Assembly: GCA_023313575.1 (NCBI GenBank)
Contig: JAJTTP010000022.1
Span: 434,001-498,000 of the forward strand
Source of the DNA: Eutypella sp. D-1
Taxonomy: Eukaryota; Ascomycota; Sordariomycetes; Xylariales; Diatrypaceae
Direction: 5' to 3'
DNA: 64,000 bases
Shown here piece after piece: positions 59,208 through 64,000 of this stretch. A model generated the notes under the pieces. It was not told the DNA's origin and did not search any database. It worked only from the letters and a program-made list of their open reading frames with translations. A program made the translations under genes and the position numbers. Numbering within the stretch: position 1 is the first letter of the stretch; every line of letters starts with the position of its first letter.

Positions 59208-59979
59208 CTAAGGCTGGGAGGCTATGGCGGGTTTTTCCCGAGGGGAAGTCGACGCTAAAGGGGGGGTACTGCCCGTAAAGAGTGTCCTACGGGGCGTCTT
59301 GGCCGGCGGAGACGCATCGTAGTACTCGTGCGCCTTAGAGGTGTCGACGTCGACCAGGGGGACCGACTGCCCACCCGTTGACTCGCTGGCTTCCACAGGG
59401 ACCTCCTGTTCGTACCACGTTGGCGCCACATGGCTAGAGCCTTGCGACGAGGGCACCGGCGGCAAGGGGTTATAGACCGAGGTTTCTGTGGGTGAGGGTT
59501 TTGTTTGTAAGCTTTCCGTTTGGTGGGAGTGTCCTGGGTCCTCCTTTACCACTGTACTGGGGGTCTTAGGCGCCTTGTAGGGTCCCGAGCCTCTGAGTTG
59601 GCGCAACAAGTCCACAGAAGTAGCCTCTGTACTTTTGTATGGGCTGTTTGGCCGTACCGTCACCGTCACCGGTGCCGTTGCTGGTGCCGGCGGCGGGTTC
59701 CCACGGGGGAACACTGGGTAAGCCCGCCGCCATGGAGTTGACCTACCTACAGCTAAGGAGGACTGTATAGCTGATAGGAAACTGGAAAGCCTCAAATACG
59801 CCAGGACAAAATTTTCTTACACAATATGTACCATCTTCGCTTCTAGCGCAGGAGGTCCGCATAGCATTTGTACTGCCTTCTACTTTGCTACCTAGCTGGC
59901 CTAGGCAGTTTTCTATCCGACAGCCGCACGACAGGATAGTTGTCCATAGATGGATATCCAGGTCCATGACGGGCGACAT
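59208..59979 (-). CDS. Hypothetical Pro/Ser/Thr-rich protein (tentative two-exon model)
   Basis: The minus-strand frame 59762-59208 is open for 185 codons, GC-rich and dense in Pro, Ser and Thr, but has no internal Met. It can be joined through intron 59820-59763 (donor GTAAGA, acceptor ATACAG, phase 0) to an ATG-led exon 59979-59821 encoding about 53 residues that include MSPVMDLDIHLWTTILSCGC. The sum is 714 bp, 237 residues. No domain is recognised. Composition bias alone could produce such an open frame, and the first exon is not strongly protein-like, so the gene is uncertain. Confidence 0.3.
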
Positions 59980-61729
59980 TGTCGGGCTACATACAATACC
60001 TACCTAGATATGCATTGCACGGTCTCCGACTGATCTCTGATCCAAGGTGGGTATTAGAAATATCCAATCATTGTGCTTGCCACGTGCATATCCCAGTAAC
60101 TTGAACAACCTCCCAAGGTCACCATAACCTTTTAACCCGACCAACCTATGTGGGTCTCAATCAACTGGCTTGGCGGTCAGACTGGCCGGTATGGTTGTTA
60201 ATTGGTTAGGGTTATGCCAGATGGCAGTCCAGTAGAAATTTAGCTATAAACAGTGAGGGTTATGGGACCGGGTGACCTTGCCCAGGTGGCAACAGAAGGG
60301 GCTATGCTGTGGGAGAAAGTCAGAAAGCCTGACGGGTTGGAAGAGCTGACCCACCCAATCCGATGGTGGAAGTCGGCCTGTGCCATGTGGTACCCATCTG
60401 GAATTGGCAGAGGGAACATGTACCCGACTTCGTATGGGGCGTATGGGGGCGGGAATATGCCATCTTATTAGTGTCGATCCAGGCGCGTGTGCATGGATTC
60501 CACCAAACCGTGGATACTGAAATTGGACCACCAATCACAGTGTGCGCGTCTTGTCCCATAATGGCCCCTGCATCTCATACATATGTTACAAGGATCCACG
60601 ATCCCGCATTGAAACTAGGAATCCCTATATGGCCGGACCTAGTACAGAGTACTTAGTGCTTTATTCGTCAAAGTTACAGGAGATAGGCGACCTCGGGAGC
60701 TTGATGATACCTGCCTTAGGTAGAAACTACCTACCTAGGTAGGTATGCTATGTCGGTAGGTAGAGCTGATAAGGACCTAGAGTAGACACCCGGGTATGTA
60801 ATTTGGGGATCCATTCTCTCTTCACTTGGACACTCGGGGGAGGCCAACCAGCTGGAAGAGTAAAAAGGTGGCTTAACTTTGTCATACCTCCCTAGGTAAG
60901 TGCCTAGATGTAAATAAGAGTTAAGATGCAGGGTCCCTCGATGCGCCCCACCCGCCCCCCCCCCTAATCATTCCCCGCCTGGACCCGAAGAATATTCTGT
61001 TTCTATTTCTCGCTCTTGATGATCAATTGCCTAGGTAAGCTACATAGGTTAACAGAATATCCACTCTATGTACCTTACGTGCGTCTCCCATCCTGGCATC
61101 TTCATCAACCATTTCAATTCACAACCACGTCATACACCTAGACATCTTCCTTTGTCCTTTCAGTTCTATCAAGGAATCCCGACTTCTGACAAACAAACAT
61201 GACAAGGCCAAAGGCCCTCCGCATTTTTCGCTTGACCTTTCCAGTAGTCACTATCTGCTGTATTCCTTCGGCTACTTATCCAGAGAAAGGAACCCCTGAT
61301 CGATCACTACTATTGTCGTCACCATCATGGTGCTATCGACTTCCTCTACCCTCGTTTTAACTATGGCCCTGGATTCAGGTAAGTACGCCTAATGTAAGAT
61401 TCAATTTTTGTATGTTTCTGTCAGTCTGCCACATTTACGTTGATTATATATACCCATCCAACCCCCCCAGAACACCAACGATTCTAATGATGCATACCTC
61501 TTCCCCCAAATATTCCCAAACCCGTGAAGTATACCTACCAGCCTTAAGAAGTAGAACACTTTGTCTGTCTCCAGTCGACTTTCTTCATAAGCGCCTGTCC
61601 AGTCTTTGGTGTCCCTAGACCACGAGTCGTCCTCCCTTATCCTACAAATTCTGATCTGGATATAGACGCCCCGCAACGTCTGTTGCGAAGGCTCTTCATT
61701 CCTGTGCATCGAACTCCCCTCCTACCAGC
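59980..61729. other. Intergenic with CCTAGGTA-type short repeats
   Basis: No confident gene. Several copies of CCTAGGTA/TACCTAGG words occur (around 60730-60765, 60890-60910 and 61030-61037). A 56-codon frame starting at ATG 61199 has no recognised features. The region before 61730 is the promoter of the small membrane protein gene. Confidence 0.4.
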
Positions 61730-61997
61730 ATGGGATTATCCACTGAAGCCATCATTTCTCTCGTCGGCGTAGTGGTGGCTTTGCCCCCTGTCGTGCTCAT
61801 TATTCGAAACTGGATGAGGGCGAGAGACCGCCGTCGTTAGTCTTCACGTCCACCATACCATTGAAAGCCCTACGACTAACAGACAATCTCCACCAGAAGG
61901 ACCAGAACTGGCACCGTTTTGGGTTCTGCCCCCAAATTCCCGAGGTTGGGTTATAGTCGCCCAGGAGAATCTTCGCTTCGGGGGCTTCCATGAGTAA
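61730..61997 (+). CDS. Small single-span membrane protein, copy 1
   Basis: Tiny gene beginning MGLSTEAIISLVGVVVALPP with a hydrophobic span (about residues 7-26), followed by a basic stretch (RNWMRARDRR). Without splicing it stops after 36 residues. A good intron, 61836-61896 (donor GTTAGT, branch GACTAAC, acceptor CACCAG), instead leads to an exon reading GPELAPFWVLPPNSRGWVIV and ending FHE at 61997. The spliced CDS is 207 bp, 68 residues. The ATG context (CAGCATGGG) is acceptable. A homologue starts at 63937. Function unknown; likely a one-pass membrane peptide with a cytoplasmic basic flank. Confidence 0.55.
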
Positions 61998-63936
61998 AGG
62001 ATAATGACGGGGCTTATCTGGGTATGTGCTGCTTTACAAGCGAATAGATATAGGTATCTATGTTGGTGAGGAATGAGGGTAGTCAAAGGATACCAAGATC
62101 ACCGGGGCGTGCGTGGTTACGTCTTATCTGGAGTTCAAAATCCTCCCCTTCCACTAATAGAAGCACGAGTTCAAGGGATCTCATCAACAGGGCATATAGA
62201 ATGTGTTTTCGTATTCGCGACTATAGACTAAACATATTGCCTCGACCCACCTATTCGCCCTCTTCATTTGTAGCCCAGACCTACGCCTATTATTCGCGTC
62301 GTCCTTAGTAGCCGAGATCTTTTCTATAGGTAACCAAGTTGTGTCTATGTCCCTTTTAAGACGATATACTCATTCTAAATGACCACAGCATACAGCATAA
62401 ACGGGGCCGGATGTAAGAAGTATCCATAGTCGAGACTTCCATGCCTACTGATGTATCCAAAACTATATACTAATCTAGCTTCCAAGGAAAATACATAGGA
62501 TACTAGGATACTCGCCGTGGAGTCAACTGCTTTTAAAGGGCTTAACCCTTAGGCCACCAATGGATATATATGCGTACTGAACTAGTTAGTATGTATATAT
62601 AATTTATACTCAGAGCTACTATAATTTATCAATACGCTCTTTACGAATTTAATGCCTACTTAAGTAGGTATCGTGTTAATCCCTTAGCGGTGCAACTTAT
62701 TTCCCAAGGTTGGAATGCCTACCCATATTTTAATCCCCTTTAGTAGTTAACATGATCAATGGTAATAGATATTTATACCTATCATAAATGAATAACACAA
62801 TAAAGATTTATATGGCAGTATGAACTTTCTGCTGCTTGTAATGTAAATAAGCATGGTAGACAAGTTGATTATGCTAACTAAAAATGCACATCGCAGTCGT
62901 ACTTGGTAGCCTTGCAGCTACGGAGATAGGTGCAACGAAGCCATCACCACTGGTCTTGATAACAGATGGCATTTAAGAGATAATACTTAGACTTATCGCC
63001 GGCTAGTTAAGGGAGTGACTATCTATGATGGGTGATGGTCCATATCCTTATATACCTATCCATCATCCTCGTCGCATCGTTGAAGGAGGTCGGGACCAAA
63101 AGTAAGTAGACTCATGGCCCTCCAGCCACAGGATGGATTAATAAATATCTTGCCGTATTTCTTAACTTCTCTTTATTATAGTAGTACTTTAGCGCCACCT
63201 TGTTAAATAGCTGCTGGGTCGTGCGCTGTAAGTACTGCTAAAGCCAATCTTTTAAACGGACCCGCAGACCAGACATGCCAATATACACTGTGGCTCCTGT
63301 CCTACCAGGGGTATTCAGGGTGCCATGCGTGCGTTCGTTAATAACTTAATACTCTACATAACATAATGCACAGCCCTCAATGGCCTGACGGCTGAATTGG
63401 AGCCAGATCAGATGAAGGCCATCCAATCGGCAACGCTGAAACGCAGAATTGGGTGGTCTGGTAGATCCGAACCAGTCAAGTGGTGCTTATATTGCCAGTA
63501 TCGGTTTAGCGAGGTGGCTGCATCTCCGTGGCATGCACCTGGGACTGCGACTGGGATCTATTTTACTTGCATACATCGCCATGGAAGGGACCCGCCAACA
63601 AGTGCGGATGTGATTAGCCACTCGAGTCGCCTTATTAGAATATATAAAATGCCCATGACGACGACTGGAACTCCTTTATCTCTATTCTGTATAGTTCAAC
63701 AATCACAGGCGATGATTACAGTTTTATTAACATTAACTGCCGATCAATTGACTTCACACTGTCTGGCCGACCTTCTTTATAAGCGGATATCTAAGTTTCG
63801 GTACGTGCATAGGCCCCTTACAACCTCGAGTCGGTCATCTGCTTAACTCTATGCATCTATAGCCTAGACTCTTCGCAGCGATTGTTACGAAAGCTTTCCA
63901 TACGCTTAATTCAAATACCGTCCTCTTCCTGTCACC
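61998..63936. other. AT-rich intergenic region between the two small-protein copies
   Basis: Very AT-rich, with many TAGGTA/ATATAT words and no supported gene. Bases about 63870-63936 resemble the region just upstream of copy 1 (CGCAGCGATTGTTACGAAAG against CGCAACGTCTGTTGCGAAGG). Confidence 0.45.
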
Positions 63937-64000
63937 ATGGGACTATCCAGCGAAGCCATCATCGCCCTGGTGAGCTTGGCAGTCGCTTTGCCCCCTGTCA
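63937..64000 (+). CDS. Small single-span membrane protein, copy 2 (cut by window end)
   Basis: The first 21 codons read MGLSSEAIIALVSLAVALPP and then V, matching copy 1 at about 15 of 21 positions, with ATG in a strong context (TCACCATGG). The rest lies beyond the window. Upstream similarity to copy 1 supports a segmental or tandem duplication about 2.2 kb apart. Confidence 0.6.
   Translation, partial: MGLSSEAIIALVSLAVALPPV

Noticed and set aside
60244..60656. Overlapping open frames on both strands near 60.3-60.6 kb
   Set aside because: No conserved motif, no start/splice structure; mutual shadows.
63397..63846. 149-codon plus-strand open frame near the right edge
   Set aside because: Opens with a non-ATG codon, AT-rich composition and no recognisable features.
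1..64000. CRISPR arrays, rRNA and tRNA genes, prophage-like elements
   Set aside because: None seen; the sequence is eukaryotic and no tRNA or rRNA signatures were found by eye.

Overview
This window is nuclear DNA of a filamentous ascomycete. Genes are split by short introns (about 50-90 bp) with GTRNGT donors, CTAAC-like branch sites and YAG acceptors. The families are typical of Pezizomycotina: Zn2Cys6 regulators, many P450s, a highly reducing polyketide synthase (HR-PKS), HET-domain proteins and a fungal rhodopsin-domain membrane protein. A Sordariomycete, possibly of the Xylariales, is a weak inference from the pathway type.

The centre of the window (about 6.9-37.2 kb) is a hybrid terpene-polyketide secondary metabolite cluster. 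In order it holds a CYP7/8-like P450 (-), an aristolochene-synthase-type sesquiterpene cyclase (+), a Tri101/BAHD-type acyltransferase (+), a secreted berberine-bridge-type FAD oxidase (-), a CYP65-like P450 (-), a third P450 (+), an SDR (-), an AflR-type Zn2Cys6 regulator (+), a second SDR (-), a second CYP65-like P450 (-), and a 2549-residue HR-PKS (+) with KS-AT-DH-MT-ER-KR-ACP and no thioesterase. The simplest reading is as follows. The cyclase makes an eremophilane skeleton. Four P450s, the FAD oxidase and two SDRs oxidise it. The HR-PKS builds a C-methylated reduced acyl chain, and the acyltransferase esterifies this chain onto a terpene hydroxyl. This is the architecture expected for acylated eremophilanes such as integric acid or the eremoxylarins; the product assignment is inference.

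Left flank (0-6.5 kb): the 3' part of a fungal-specific transcription factor, a secreted GH3 beta-glucosidase, and two decayed minus-strand coding remnants. Right flank (37.5-64 kb): a HET protein, a 529-bp MITE-like element with 33-bp terminal inverted repeats and a 6-bp target duplication, an allantoate-permease-type MFS transporter, a tiny secreted six-cysteine knottin-like protein split by an intron, an AYR1-like SDR, a rhodopsin-domain membrane protein, a second HET protein, an NCS1 purine/cytosine-type permease, a tentative Pro/Ser-rich hypothetical gene, and two homologous copies of a small single-span membrane protein gene (the second cut by the window edge).

Splice models were assembled by eye. 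Where I give an exon sum, it is divisible by three and open throughout. Intergenic stretches are AT-rich, and several cluster promoters share short CCG-containing motifs that could be sites for the cluster regulator.
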